Below, piece after piece: positions 26,495-34,920 of a stretch of 64,000 bases of DNA. A program made the position numbers and the translations under genes. Every line of letters begins with the position of its first letter. The first letter of the stretch is position 1. The notes under the pieces are model-generated. The model had not been told where the DNA came from. It saw only the letters and a program-made list of their open reading frames with translations, and did no database searches. This DNA is from Streptomyces beihaiensis (GTDB lineage: Bacteria > Actinomycetota > Actinomycetes > Streptomycetales > Streptomycetaceae). The DNA lies in assembly GCF_026274175.1 (NCBI RefSeq), contig NZ_JAPHNL010000068.1, positions 1 through 64,000 on the forward strand, in the 5' to 3' direction.

Positions 26495-27856
26495 ATGGCC
26501 GAAGAGCACAGTTCAGCAAGACCAGACAGGCCGGTTGGACCGGCGGGACCGGCGGGACCGGCCAGGCAGGTCAGCGACGCCGCCCGGATCGGGGAACTGA
26601 TCCGGCAGGCCCGCGTGGTGCAGCGACGCTCGCAGAAGGACGTCGCCGCCGCGCTGGGCTACCACCAGTCCAAGGTGAGCCGCCTGGAGTCGGGCAAGGG
26701 CACCGAGGACGTCCGCGTGCTGCGCGAGATCGCGCAGGTGTTGAACATCCCGCCGCACCGCCTCGGCCTCGCCGCCACCACGAACAACAGCCCTTCCGGC
26801 CCTGAGACCGAGGACATGCACCGCCGTACGTTCCTTGCCGCGGGCGCCGCCGGTATCGCCGCGCTCACCACCACCCCGGCCGCAGGCCGGGCCACCGCCT
26901 CGGCCGCTCACAACGAGCTGATCCAGTCCCTGCTGCCGGGAGCCACACCGCATACCCCCACCGGCCCGCCACCCGACCTTCAGGGCCTGCAGTCCCACGT
27001 CGCAGACGTACGACGCCTGTTCTGCACCTGCGACTACACCGCGCTGGAACGCAGCCTGCCCGCCCTCATCGGGCAGCTCAGGCAGGCGATCGGCAACGCC
27101 CCCGGCTCCAGCGACCTCTCCGGACCCCTGGCCACCGCGTACCAGACCTCGGCGAGTCTGCTGCTCAAACAGAGTGACCAGGGCAACGCCTGGCTCGCCG
27201 TCGGGCGAGCCATGGCCGAGGCCGAACGCTCCGGCAACCCGGTCGTCCTCGCCTCCAGCGTCCGCGTTCACGCGCACGCCCTCACGCGCGGCGACCACGC
27301 CGTCCAAGCCGTCACCCTCGTCCGCCACACCGCGAACCAGCTCACCGGCTCCTACGATCAACGCTCCCCGCGCTACCTCGCCGCACTCGGCCTGCTCCTC
27401 CTGCGCGGAGTGACCGCAGCCAGCAACGGTGGCGACCGCTCCGCCACCCACGACTTCCTCACCGAGGCCAGAGAAGTCGCCCGCTACGTGGCTCTTGACA
27501 GCCCCGACGCCTGGGCCAACTTCAGCCCCACCAACGTCGACCTGCATGCCGTCAGCGCCGCCGTCACCTTCGGCGACGCGGGGATCGCCCTGGAGACCGC
27601 ACGCCCGCTCATGCGCCGCCACATCCCCGTCCCCGAACGCCGCGCCGCCCTGTGGGTCGAGTCCGCCCGCGCCTACAGCCAGCAAGGCCGCCTCGGCGAC
27701 GGCTACCAGGCCCTGCGCATCGCCGAGAGCTGCGCGGCCCAGGACATCCGCCGCCCCGCCGTCCGCGAGCTGGTCGCCGACATGGCGGCCCGCGACCGGC
27801 GTCGTAGCCTGCCAGAGCTGCACCACTTCAGCCGACAGTTGGGAGTCCCCGCGTGA
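26495..27856 (+). CDS. XRE-family transcriptional regulator with helical repeat C-terminal domain
   Basis: This 453-residue protein has an N-terminal HTH (about 35-90, 'SQKDVAAALGYHQSKVSRLE'), a short hydrophobic 'RRTFLAAGAAGIAAL' stretch at about 112-125 and a long helical, TPR-like C-terminal domain (about 150-450). It is typical of streptomycete regulators encoded with their targets. A repeated Gly/Pro-rich segment (GPAGPAGPA) lies before the HTH. ATG 26495 is the chosen start. The stop overlaps the flavoprotein start (GTGA at 27853), and it is divergent from the anti-sigma/MurA-like operon, which it may control. Confidence 0.85.
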   Translation: MAEEHSSARPDRPVGPAGPAGPARQVSDAARIGELIRQARVVQRRSQKDVAAALGYHQSKVSRLESGKGTEDVRVLREIAQVLNIPPHRLGLAATTNNSPSGPETEDMHRRTFLAAGAAGIAALTTTPAAGRATASAAHNELIQSLLPGATPHTPTGPPPDLQGLQSHVADVRRLFCTCDYTALERSLPALIGQLRQAIGNAPGSSDLSGPLATAYQTSASLLLKQSDQGNAWLAVGRAMAEAERSGNPVVLASSVRVHAHALTRGDHAVQAVTLVRHTANQLTGSYDQRSPRYLAALGLLLLRGVTAASNGGDRSATHDFLTEAREVARYVALDSPDAWANFSPTNVDLHAVSAAVTFGDAGIALETARPLMRRHIPVPERRAALWVESARAYSQQGRLGDGYQALRIAESCAAQDIRRPAVRELVADMAARDRRRSLPELHHFSRQLGVPA

Positions 27857-28413
27857 GCGCGCCGCAGTCCGAACCGCAGGCCAGGAAGCCGTTCCTGTAC
27901 GTCGTCGTGTGCGCGTCCGGCATCGCCGGTGACGTGGGCAAACTGATCACGGCGGCACAGGAGGCGAACTGGGACGTGGGCGTGGTCGTCACCCCGCAGG
28001 GTCTCGGCTTCATCGACGCGACAGCGGTCGAGGCACAGACCGGCTACCCGATCCGGTCCGCGTGGCGGCAGCCCGGGGACCCGCGCCCGCTGCCGCCCGC
28101 CGATGCGATTGCCGTGGCCCCGGCGACGTTCAACACGATCAACAAGTGGGCGGCCGGAATCTCCGACACGCTCGCGCTGGGCATTCTGTGCGAGGCGCAC
28201 GGCATGGGCATCCCCATCACCGCCCTCCCGTACCTGAACGCGGCGCAGGCCGCCCACCCCGCGTACGCGCGCAGCCTCGACGTGCTCCGCGAGATGGGCG
28301 TCCTGCTCGGCTCGTACGAACCGCACAAGCCGAAGGCCGGCGGCGGGGCCGACCGCTTCCGCTGGGAGGAGGCACTGGAGCTGCTCGCTCCGGTGGTGTC
28401 CCGACAGGCGTGA
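27853..28413 (+). CDS. Flavoprotein (PF02441-type)
   Basis: This 186-residue protein has a Rossmann-like flavoprotein fold: 'YVVVCASGIAGDVGKLITAA' at the N-terminus and 'VAPATFNTINKWAAGISDTL' in the middle, as in the HFCD family (Dfp/CoaC, EpiD, UbiX). These bind FMN and act on carboxyl or thiol substrates. It lacks the PXMNXXMW motif of phosphopantothenoylcysteine decarboxylases, so the substrate is open. It is translationally coupled to the HTH regulator upstream. Confidence 0.8.
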   Translation: MSAPQSEPQARKPFLYVVVCASGIAGDVGKLITAAQEANWDVGVVVTPQGLGFIDATAVEAQTGYPIRSAWRQPGDPRPLPPADAIAVAPATFNTINKWAAGISDTLALGILCEAHGMGIPITALPYLNAAQAAHPAYARSLDVLREMGVLLGSYEPHKPKAGGGADRFRWEEALELLAPVVSRQA

Positions 28414-28620
28414 TCAGCGTCGCCGGGACTGCTGGGCCGGCCCGTTCGGTGGCATGCCGAACGCGGACGCCGCGGTGGGGCCGGGTGCGCCGGGGCGATA
28501 CCTCGAGCTGCGGGCTTGGGCGGCGCGGGCTCGTTCACTGGGCGCGGGGCGGGCGGCCAGCCGTTGGATGCGGCAGGTCAGGACGCGGGCTGGAGACTGC
28601 GCGTCGTCCGGGACTGGCTC
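28414..28620 (-). other. Unassigned minus-strand frame related to 21247-21563
   Basis: Its C-terminal coding segment shares 'SPAR.LT.R..RL' and an RRR-stop ending with the stretch at 21247-21563. It ends tail-to-tail with the flavoprotein (TGATCA, 28411-28416, serves both stops). A TGGCTCCCAA direct repeat (28614 and 28625) lies at its upstream end, toward the tRNA. No function can be assigned. Confidence 0.4.
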
Positions 28621-28653
28621 CCAAATGGCTCCCAAGACGGCCCCTGGAACCAC

Positions 28654-28690
28654 TCAGGGGCCCGACCCGCTAAGCGGATCAGGCCCCTGA
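28654..28690 (-). terminator. Hairpin downstream of tRNA-Pro
   Basis: TCAGGGGCC (28654-28662) pairs with GGCCCCTGA (28682-28690); a smaller CCGCT/AGCGG stem sits inside. It lies 16 bases past the tRNA 3' end and probably ends its transcript. Confidence 0.75.
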
Positions 28691-28705
28691 CCTGGTGTTT
28701 CTCTG

Positions 28706-28779
28706 TCGGGGTGGCGGGATTTGAACCCACGACCTCTTCGTCCCGAACGAAGCGCGCTGCCAAGCTGCGCTACACCCCG
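28706..28779 (-). tRNA. tRNA-Pro (anticodon CGG)
   Basis: On the minus strand the 74 bases fold as a cloverleaf. The acceptor stem is CGGGGTG/CACCCCG with discriminator A at 28706, and the D-arm includes AGCGCAGCTTGG. The anticodon stem is CTTCG/CGAAG with loop TTCGGGA giving CGG, and the T-arm is GTGGGTTCAAATCCCGC. CCA is not encoded. The element-derived region 21.2-28.7 kb lies on its 3' side, as expected for integration into a tRNA 3' end. Confidence 0.96.
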
Positions 28780-28832
28780 ATGTCGTTGTTCCGCCTCCCG
28801 CAGGTGCTGCGGTCGCGGCGACATCGATTACT

Positions 28833-29600
28833 TTAGCGGACCGGTGGCCTGAGACGAAATCCGGTTTTCGGGGGGCGGGCCTCGGGCCTGATCCGGTCCA
28901 GGGTGACGAGGAGCAGGGCCAGGGCGTAGAAGGCCAGACCGAGGACGACGGCGTTGCGCAGGACATCGGCGTAGCCGTGGGCCTCGACGTCCAGGAACGG
29001 GTACGGGTAGCGGGCCGGGGCGCCCGGGGGCATCAGCGCGCCGCGGGTGAGGGCGAAGGCGAAGTAGGCCAGGGGATAGGTCAGCCAGAGTGCGGCGTGG
29101 TGTCGGCGGTAGGTGCCGGGGCGGGTGAGCAGGAGCCAGTTCAGGGTCGCGCCGATGGGGGTGACCGTGTGCAGGAGCTGGTTGGCGGCCTGGTGGGGGG
29201 CCGTCATGACGAAGTCCGGGTCGCCGACCATCGAGAAGCCGCTGGAGCTGTTGGCCAGGAGGAGGTGGTAGACGAGGCCCGTGATGGCGATGAAGAGCAG
29301 TGCGCCGCCTGTGAGGAGGGGGTTGAGCGGTGGGCGGGCGGTCCAGGCGTGCCAGGCCGAGAGTGTCAGGACGACCGCCAGCAGGATGTTGGACTGGATC
29401 GTGAAGTAGCTGAGGGTGCGCAGCACGCTGGTGCTGATCGAGAGCTCGATGACGACGCCCGTCGCGGCCGCCAGGGCCACCAGTGCCCGGAAGGCGGCTG
29501 CCGGCGGGCGGCGGCCCACAGCGGTGGCCGTCTCGGCCGGGGCGGCGGCCGCCACGGGGCGAGCGGCGGAGGGGTCGGCCGCGCTGCTGGGCGTGATCAC
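28833..29600 (-). CDS. Pr6Pr-family membrane protein
   Basis: This 255-residue integral membrane protein has six or seven helices. Signature stretches include '[16 protein letters not shown]', '[15 protein letters not shown]' and '[14 protein letters not shown]'. The family is widespread in actinobacteria with unknown biochemical role. The GTG at 29600 gives an Ala/Pro-rich N-terminal tail of about 40 residues before the first helix; no strong binding site supports it, so the start is uncertain. Confidence 0.85.
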   Translation of the reverse strand: MITPSSAADPSAARPVAAAAPAETATAVGRRPPAAAFRALVALAAATGVVIELSISTSVLRTLSYFTIQSNILLAVVLTLSAWHAWTARPPLNPLLTGGALLFIAITGLVYHLLLANSSSGFSMVGDPDFVMTAPHQAANQLLHTVTPIGATLNWLLLTRPGTYRRHHAALWLTYPLAYFAFALTRGALMPPGAPARYPYPFLDVEAHGYADVLRNAVVLGLAFYALALLLVTLDRIRPEARPPKTGFRLRPPVR

Positions 29601-29712
29601 GGACTTACCGTACGTCTCGTGTGATCCACGTGAAAGCGGTGTGAATCGTTACCGTCTGGGCCAGTGGTGCGAAGCGTCTGCGGCGGTGGTGCTCGGCGTC
29701 GCGGGCGCCGTG

Positions 29713-30684
29713 TCAGGGCCGCGGTGTCAGCGTGAGCAGTGTCGCTTCCGGGGGGCAGGCGAAGCGGACCGGCGTGTAGCGGTTCGTGCCGCAGCCCGCC
29801 GAGACGTGGAGATGGGACGTCCGGCCCGCCGCCCGATGCGTGGACAGGCCCTTCACACGGTCCGCGTCCAGGTCGCAGTTGGTGACCAGAGCGCCGTAGA
29901 AGGGGATGCAGAGCTGGCCGCCGTGGGTGTGTCCGGCGAGGATCAGCGGGTAGCCGTCCGCTGTGAACGCGTCGAGCGCGCGGATGTAGGGGGCGTGGAC
30001 CACGCCGAGTGAGAAGTCGTGGCCGGGCTGGGGGCCGCCCGCCACCTGGGCGTAGCGGTCGCGCTTGATGTGCGGGTCGTCCAGGCCCGTGAGGCCGATC
30101 ACCACGCCGGCCACCTTCAGCGTGCCGCGCGTGTTCGTCAGGTTCACCCAGCCCGCCTCGTCGAAGCCGTCACGCAGCACCTCCCACGGGTTGTGGATGA
30201 CGCCGACCGCCGGTGCGTTGCCGTTCAGGCCGTGCCTGCCGGACGCCTTCTCCAGCAAGTAGCGCGCGGGGTTGCGGAGCCTGGGGCCGTAGTAGTCGTT
30301 GGAGCCGAAGACGTACGCGCCGGGGAAGTCCATCAGCGGGCCGAGCGCGTCGAGGACCTCGGGGACGCCCTCCGGGTCGGACAGGTTGTCGCCCGTGTTG
30401 ATGACGAAGTCGGGGCGCAGTCCCGCGAGCGAGCGAAGCCACCGCTGCTTCTTGCGCTGGCCGCTGACCATGTGGATGTCGGAGACCTGCAGGACGCGCA
30501 GCGGGTGCATCCCGGCGGGCAGGACCGGGACCGTCACCCGTCGAAGCCGGAACGAGCGGGCCTCGAAGCCGGCCGCGTAGGCCACCGTGGCGGCTCCCGC
30601 CGCCGCGACGCCTGCCGTCACCTTCAGGGAGGTCTTCAGGAGGGACTTCGGGGCCGTCGGGGGAATCCCGTGTCGCACGCGCAT
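29713..30684 (-). CDS. Metallophosphoesterase (YkuE-like), membrane-anchored
   Basis: This 323-residue protein has an N-terminal hydrophobic anchor (about 20-42) and a calcineurin-like phosphoesterase domain. The metal-binding motifs appear in order: 'QVSDIHM', 'NTGDNLSD', 'GSNDYYG' and 'LAGHTHGGQ'. The usual GNHD motif reads GSND, a variant in this family. The active site should face outside. Start ATG 30684. Confidence 0.9.
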   Translation of the reverse strand: MRVRHGIPPTAPKSLLKTSLKVTAGVAAAGAATVAYAAGFEARSFRLRRVTVPVLPAGMHPLRVLQVSDIHMVSGQRKKQRWLRSLAGLRPDFVINTGDNLSDPEGVPEVLDALGPLMDFPGAYVFGSNDYYGPRLRNPARYLLEKASGRHGLNGNAPAVGVIHNPWEVLRDGFDEAGWVNLTNTRGTLKVAGVVIGLTGLDDPHIKRDRYAQVAGGPQPGHDFSLGVVHAPYIRALDAFTADGYPLILAGHTHGGQLCIPFYGALVTNCDLDADRVKGLSTHRAAGRTSHLHVSAGCGTNRYTPVRFACPPEATLLTLTPRP

Positions 30685-30760
30685 GTCTCCATCGTGTCAG
30701 ACAGCGTGTTCAGTGGAAATCAACGGGCGCCGCTCCCCGCGCACCTGCGACAATCGGGCC

Positions 30761-31225
30761 ATGACCACGCTCAAGGCGAAGCTGCAGGACGACCTCAATG
30801 CCGCGATCAAGGAGCGCGACGAGCTGCGCTCCTCGACGCTGCGGCTCACCCTCTCCGCGATCACCAACCAGGAGGTCGCCGGCACGGAGAAGCGCCAGCT
30901 CTCCGACGACGAGGTGCAGAAGGTGATCGCCAAGGAGGCGAAGAAGCGCCGTGAGGCGGCCGAGGCATTCGAGAAGGCCGGGCGCGCCGAGTCCGCCGGG
31001 CGCGAGAAGGCTGAGGGTGAGGTCCTCGCCACGTATCTGCCGCAGCAGCTGAGCGACGCCGAGCTCGAGCAGATCGTCGCCGAGGCGGTCGAGGAGGCGA
31101 AGACGGCGGGTGCCGAGGGGCCCAGGGCCATGGGCCAGGTCATGAAGATCGTGAAGCCGAAGGTCGCCGACCGCGCGGAGGGCGGCCGCGTCGCCGCCAC
31201 GGTCAAGCGGCTGCTGGCGGGCTGA
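30761..31225 (+). CDS. GatB/YqeY-domain protein
   Basis: This 154-residue protein matches the YqeY family: 'LKAKLQDDLNAAIKERDELR' at the start and 'LPQQLSDAELEQIV' near the middle. Members resemble the tail of GatB and may bind tRNA. It is cytoplasmic and of normal length. ATG 30761 is the first good start. It is divergent from the metallophosphoesterase gene. Confidence 0.93.
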   Translation: MTTLKAKLQDDLNAAIKERDELRSSTLRLTLSAITNQEVAGTEKRQLSDDEVQKVIAKEAKKRREAAEAFEKAGRAESAGREKAEGEVLATYLPQQLSDAELEQIVAEAVEEAKTAGAEGPRAMGQVMKIVKPKVADRAEGGRVAATVKRLLAG

Positions 31226-31452
31226 GTGGGCTGAGCGGCTGAGTGGGCCGAGCGGCTGAGTGGGCTGAGCGGCTGAGTGGGCCGAGTGGCTGAGTGGGCC
31301 GAGTGGGCTGAGCAAGCTGAGCGGCCCGAGTGGCCCGAGTGGGCCGAGTGGGCCGAGTGGGCTGAGCAAGCTGAGCGGCCCGAGTGGGCCGAGTGGGCTG
31401 AGCAAGCCGAGCGGCCGAGTGGGCCGAGCGAGCCGAGCAAGCTGAGCGGCTG
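31226..31452. repeat. Degenerate GCTGAGCGG/CCGAGTGGG repeat array
   Basis: About 230 bases of short, degenerate 9-10-base units begin at the stop codon of the YqeY gene. Reading frames on the minus strand (SAHSAHSA, LGPLGPL) are products of the repeat and are not genes. Confidence 0.88.
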
Positions 31453-31510
31453 AGTGGGCGGCAACTTCTGCTGTTGGCCCGGCGTCGGGCCTATGTCGAC
31501 ATCGGGCCTG

Positions 31511-31551
31511 TGCGTAAGGGGCGCCTCCGACTGGGAAGCGCCCCTTACGCA
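31511..31551. terminator. Hairpin terminator between convergent genes
   Basis: TGCGTAAGGGGCGC (31511-31524) and its exact complement (31538-31551) form a 14-bp stem with a 13-base loop. It lies between the YqeY gene and the penicillin-binding protein gene, which converge here. Confidence 0.85.
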
Positions 31552-31586
31552 TACCTGCGAGGTCCGACGGGGCCGGACCGAGCCGG

Positions 31587-33887
31587 TTAGTGGCCCCAGA
31601 CTCCGCCGGTTCCGTGCTTGTTGCCGCCGCCGTTGGTGCCGCCGATCAGGTCCGGCGGGATCGAGACGCCGGGCAGCGGGCTGCCGCCAGTGGTGCCGGT
31701 GCTTGTGCCGGTGCCGGCGACCGTTCCGCTGCCGGGCTTGCCGTCCTGCTTGCCCTTGTCGTTCTTGCCGCCGTCGTTCTTGCCCTTGTCCTTCCCCTTG
31801 TTGGCGTCGGGGTCGGGGATGTCGACCTTGTTGAAGGTCGGTGCGGGCTTGCCCGCGAGGGCGCCCGTCATGGCGTCTCGCCAGATCGGGCCGGGCGTGT
31901 CGGCGCCGTAGACCTTCTCGTGGTACTGGCCGCCGATGCTGATGTTCTCCATCTTGACGCTCTGCGTCGCGCTGCCGACCCACACCGCGCCTGCCAGGTT
32001 CGGCGTGTAGCCGACGAACCAGGCGTTCCTGCGGCCGTCCGTCGTACCCGTCTTGCCCGCGTTGTCCCGGTCCTTGAGACCGGCCAACTTACCCGTACCG
32101 GAGTCGGTCACGCCCTTCAGCAGGGCGTTGATCGTGTCCGCGGTGTTCTCCGACATGGCGCGTGAGCACTGCGTCTTCGGCACGTCGAGCGCCTTGCCGT
32201 CCGGCCCGGTGATCGACTCGATGGCGACCGGCGTGCAGTACGTACCCCGGTTGGCGAACGCCGCGTACGCCGAGGCCATCGTCAACGGCGACAGGCCGGT
32301 CGAGCCCAGCGTCATCGACGAGGGCACCTCGGGCACCTTCTTGCCGTTGCCCTGCACCACACCCAGCTTGTCGATCATCTTGGCCACCGGGCACATGCCG
32401 GTGTCGGCGAGCATCTCCACGAAGTACGTGTTGATCGACCGCTCCATCGCCTCCTTCAGGCGGAAGGGGCCGACCTCGGTCTCGTTCTCGTTCGACAGTT
32501 TGTAGCCGCCGTCGTTGACCCACGGCTTGCCGCTGCACGTCTGGACCTGCTTCGGGTAGGGCATCTCGTACGGCGCCGGGTACTGCTTCGTCACCGGCGT
32601 GCCCTGCTCCAGGGCCGCGGCCGCCAGGAACGGCTTGAACGTCGAACCGGTCGGGAAGCCGAAGTTGGCGCCGCCGTACTGGGCGTTGACCGAGTAGTTG
32701 TAGACCGTCTGGTGCTTGTCCGCGTCCGAGCCGTACGGCCTCGACTGGCCCATGCCGAGGATCTTGCCGGTGCCCGGCTCGACGAGCGTGGCCGCCGAGG
32801 CGACCGGGTCCGTCTTGTAGACGTGCTCCTTGAGGGATGCCTCCACCGAGTCCTGGGCCTGCGGGTCCAGGGTCGTCCTGATCGTCAGGCCGCCGCGGTC
32901 CCAGACCTTCAGCCGGTCCGCCGCGGTCTTGCCGAAGACCGGATCGTTGAGGAAGACCTTCTCGACGTAACTGCAGAAGAACGACGCGCCGCGGACCGCC
33001 GTGATGCATCCGCTGCGCGGCCTCTTCACCTTCAGGCCCAGCGGGGTCTTCTTGGCCGCGTCGGCCTCGGTCTGCGAGATCGCGTGCGTGTCGGCCATGC
33101 GCTGCAGCACCACGTCGCGCCGGTTCTTCGCCTCGGTCGAGTCGTTGATCGGGTCGTAGCGCGACGGCGACTGCACGATGCCCGCGAGGAGGGCCGACTC
33201 CGGCACGTTCAGATCCGCGGCGTGCTTGGAGAAGTACCGCTGGGCCGCGGCCTCGACGCCGTAGGACTGCTCGCCGAAGTACGTGATGTTCAGGTAGTTG
33301 GCGAGGATCTTCTTCTTGCCGAGCTCCTTCTCCACCTGGATCGCGTACTTGAGCTCGCGGATCTTGCGCCCGATCGTCTGCTGGGTGGCCTGCGCGACCT
33401 TCGTCGGGTCGTCGCCCGCCTCCTCGATGAAGACGTTCTTCACGTACTGCTGAGTGAGGGTGGAGGCGCCCTGGGCGACGCCGCCGCTGCGCGCGTTGGC
33501 GTTCAGGGCGCGCAGGATGCCCTTGGCGTCGACGGCGCCGTGCTGGTAGAACCGCGCGTCCTCGATCGAGACGATCGCCTTCTGCATGTACGGCGAGATC
33601 TTGGTGAGCGGCACCACGGTGCGGTTGCGCGAGTAGACCGTCGCGATCTTGCCGCCCTGGCTGTCCAGGATGGTGGTGCGCTGGCTCAGCGGCGGTGTCT
33701 TCAGGTTCGACGGGATCTCGTCGAACCCGGCGACCGACCCCTTCGCGGCCAGGCCGAGCGCGCCTGCCGCGGGCAGGGCGATTCCGGCCAGCACGGCACC
33801 GGCGGCCACGCTGACACCGAGGAACTTGGCGGCCTGTTGGGCCGGCGACAGTCCGCCGCCACTCCCGGCCGAGCGCTTCTTTCCCAT
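31587..33887 (-). CDS. Bifunctional penicillin-binding protein (class A)
   Basis: This 766-residue enzyme polymerises and cross-links peptidoglycan. It has an N-terminal membrane helix (about 20-45). The glycosyltransferase-51 domain shows 'SIEDARFYQHGAV' and 'GASTLTQQYVKN'. The transpeptidase has the SxxK motif STFK (near residue 414), 'SIN' and 'KTGTTDGRRNAWFVGYTPN'. The C-terminus is a Gly/Lys/Asp-rich tail with repeated KGKDKGKND units. ATG 33887 starts just before the anchor; no strong ribosome binding site is visible. It is divergent from wblA. Confidence 0.94.
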   Translation of the reverse strand: MGKKRSAGSGGGLSPAQQAAKFLGVSVAAGAVLAGIALPAAGALGLAAKGSVAGFDEIPSNLKTPPLSQRTTILDSQGGKIATVYSRNRTVVPLTKISPYMQKAIVSIEDARFYQHGAVDAKGILRALNANARSGGVAQGASTLTQQYVKNVFIEEAGDDPTKVAQATQQTIGRKIRELKYAIQVEKELGKKKILANYLNITYFGEQSYGVEAAAQRYFSKHAADLNVPESALLAGIVQSPSRYDPINDSTEAKNRRDVVLQRMADTHAISQTEADAAKKTPLGLKVKRPRSGCITAVRGASFFCSYVEKVFLNDPVFGKTAADRLKVWDRGGLTIRTTLDPQAQDSVEASLKEHVYKTDPVASAATLVEPGTGKILGMGQSRPYGSDADKHQTVYNYSVNAQYGGANFGFPTGSTFKPFLAAAALEQGTPVTKQYPAPYEMPYPKQVQTCSGKPWVNDGGYKLSNENETEVGPFRLKEAMERSINTYFVEMLADTGMCPVAKMIDKLGVVQGNGKKVPEVPSSMTLGSTGLSPLTMASAYAAFANRGTYCTPVAIESITGPDGKALDVPKTQCSRAMSENTADTINALLKGVTDSGTGKLAGLKDRDNAGKTGTTDGRRNAWFVGYTPNLAGAVWVGSATQSVKMENISIGGQYHEKVYGADTPGPIWRDAMTGALAGKPAPTFNKVDIPDPDANKGKDKGKNDGGKNDKGKQDGKPGSGTVAGTGTSTGTTGGSPLPGVSIPPDLIGGTNGGGNKHGTGGVWGH

Positions 33888-34400
33888 GCAGGGCAGCCTA
33901 CGTTCTGATTCTCCGGACAGGCGTATATGCCTTGGCCTAAGCTGCACTCAACTGTCACAGCAGTGCGGTCGCGTATCAAGACGTGGGACGACCCCGAATC
34001 GTTCCCGGCGTTTCCCCGGCGCCTTCCCCCGGCGCCACTTGCAGTCCTTCCCGTCTCTCCCGGCGGGCCGGCGGGCCGACCGGAGGGACGGGTCTACGGG
34101 GCGACGGGTCAATGGGCCTCTTACGGAGGCGCTATGAGTGTCCGAATTCGCCTTATGTGTTACCTGGTGGCCGATGTGGCGTAAGTGAACTGTCCTGGTT
34201 TGCCGGGGTCATCACACATGTCCATCGGTCACTCCGTCGGGTGATCTGACGCTTACGCATAGTCCGTTCGGGCCATTCAAGATTGGGCCCGAAGGGGGTG
34301 TTGCGCTGTGCCCACCTTCCGTAACGTCCTCAACTGGCGGCGGTGAATATGCCGCTTGCCGCCGTGGGGGAGCCTCGATTCGGGAGAGGACGGCGCCGGT
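33888..34400. promoter_or_regulatory. Long upstream region of wblA, no gene seen
   Basis: These 513 bases lie between the divergent penicillin-binding protein and wblA genes and have lower GC than neighbouring coding DNA (about 34120-34330). They should hold both promoters and a long wblA leader. AT-richer stretches such as 'CTTATGTGTTACC' (about 34151) and 'GCTTACGCATAGTCC' (about 34251) are candidate promoter elements. I cannot assign them to a sigma factor. Confidence 0.45.
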
Positions 34401-34787
34401 ATGGGCTGGGTAGTCGACTGGAGTGCGCAGGCCGCCTGCCGCACTACCGATCCGGATGAACTGTTCGTTCAAGGAGCAGCGCAGAACCGGGCCAAGGCGG
34501 TGTGCACGGGGTGTCCCGTGCGGACCGAGTGCCTGGCGGACGCGTTGGACAATCGCGTCGAGTTCGGCGTGTGGGGTGGCATGACGGAGCGGGAGCGCCG
34601 CGCACTGCTGCGCAGGCGCCCGACCGTCACCTCGTGGCGCCGACTGCTTGAGACAGCGCGTACGGAGTACGAGCGTGGCGCGGGCCTGCTGCCCGTGGAG
34701 CTCGAAGAACACGCGCACGGGCATGGGCACGGCCACGGGCATCACGAGCATGACGAGGCGTTCGACCGGTACGCGGCCGTCGGCTGA
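34401..34787 (+). CDS. wblA: WhiB-like iron-sulfur regulator WblA
   Basis: This 128-residue WhiB-family protein has the four cluster ligands Cys13, Cys35, Cys38 and Cys44, the G[VI]WGG turn ('FGVWGGMTERERRALLRR') and a basic tail. The N-terminal 'MGWVVDWSAQAACRTTDPDE' and the neighbouring penicillin-binding protein and ArsA-like genes match Streptomyces wblA, a regulator of development and antibiotic production. The C-terminal end carries a His/Gly-rich stretch (HAHGHGHGHGHHEHDE) that could bind metal. The ATG at 34401 follows GGAGAGGA. Confidence 0.9.
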   Translation: MGWVVDWSAQAACRTTDPDELFVQGAAQNRAKAVCTGCPVRTECLADALDNRVEFGVWGGMTERERRALLRRRPTVTSWRRLLETARTEYERGAGLLPVELEEHAHGHGHGHGHHEHDEAFDRYAAVG

Positions 34788-34920
34788 GGGCCGTGCACCG
34801 GTCGCTGGCGGCGGCCGGACGGGCCGTTGACGTCAGCGTCAGCGTCGGCGTCAGCGTCAGCAGAGACCTCGGCGCGCCTGCTCCGAGGCCGAGGCGGCGC
34901 CCGCTGAAGCGAGCCGAGGC

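Noticed and set aside
28516-28836. Plus-strand frame with '[20 protein letters not shown]'
   Set aside because: This is the well-known false peptide obtained by translating the complement of a tRNA-Pro gene.
31226-31983. Minus-strand frames reading SAHSAHSA and LGPLGPL through the repeat array
   Set aside because: Low-complexity product of the tandem repeat and of antisense penicillin-binding protein sequence.
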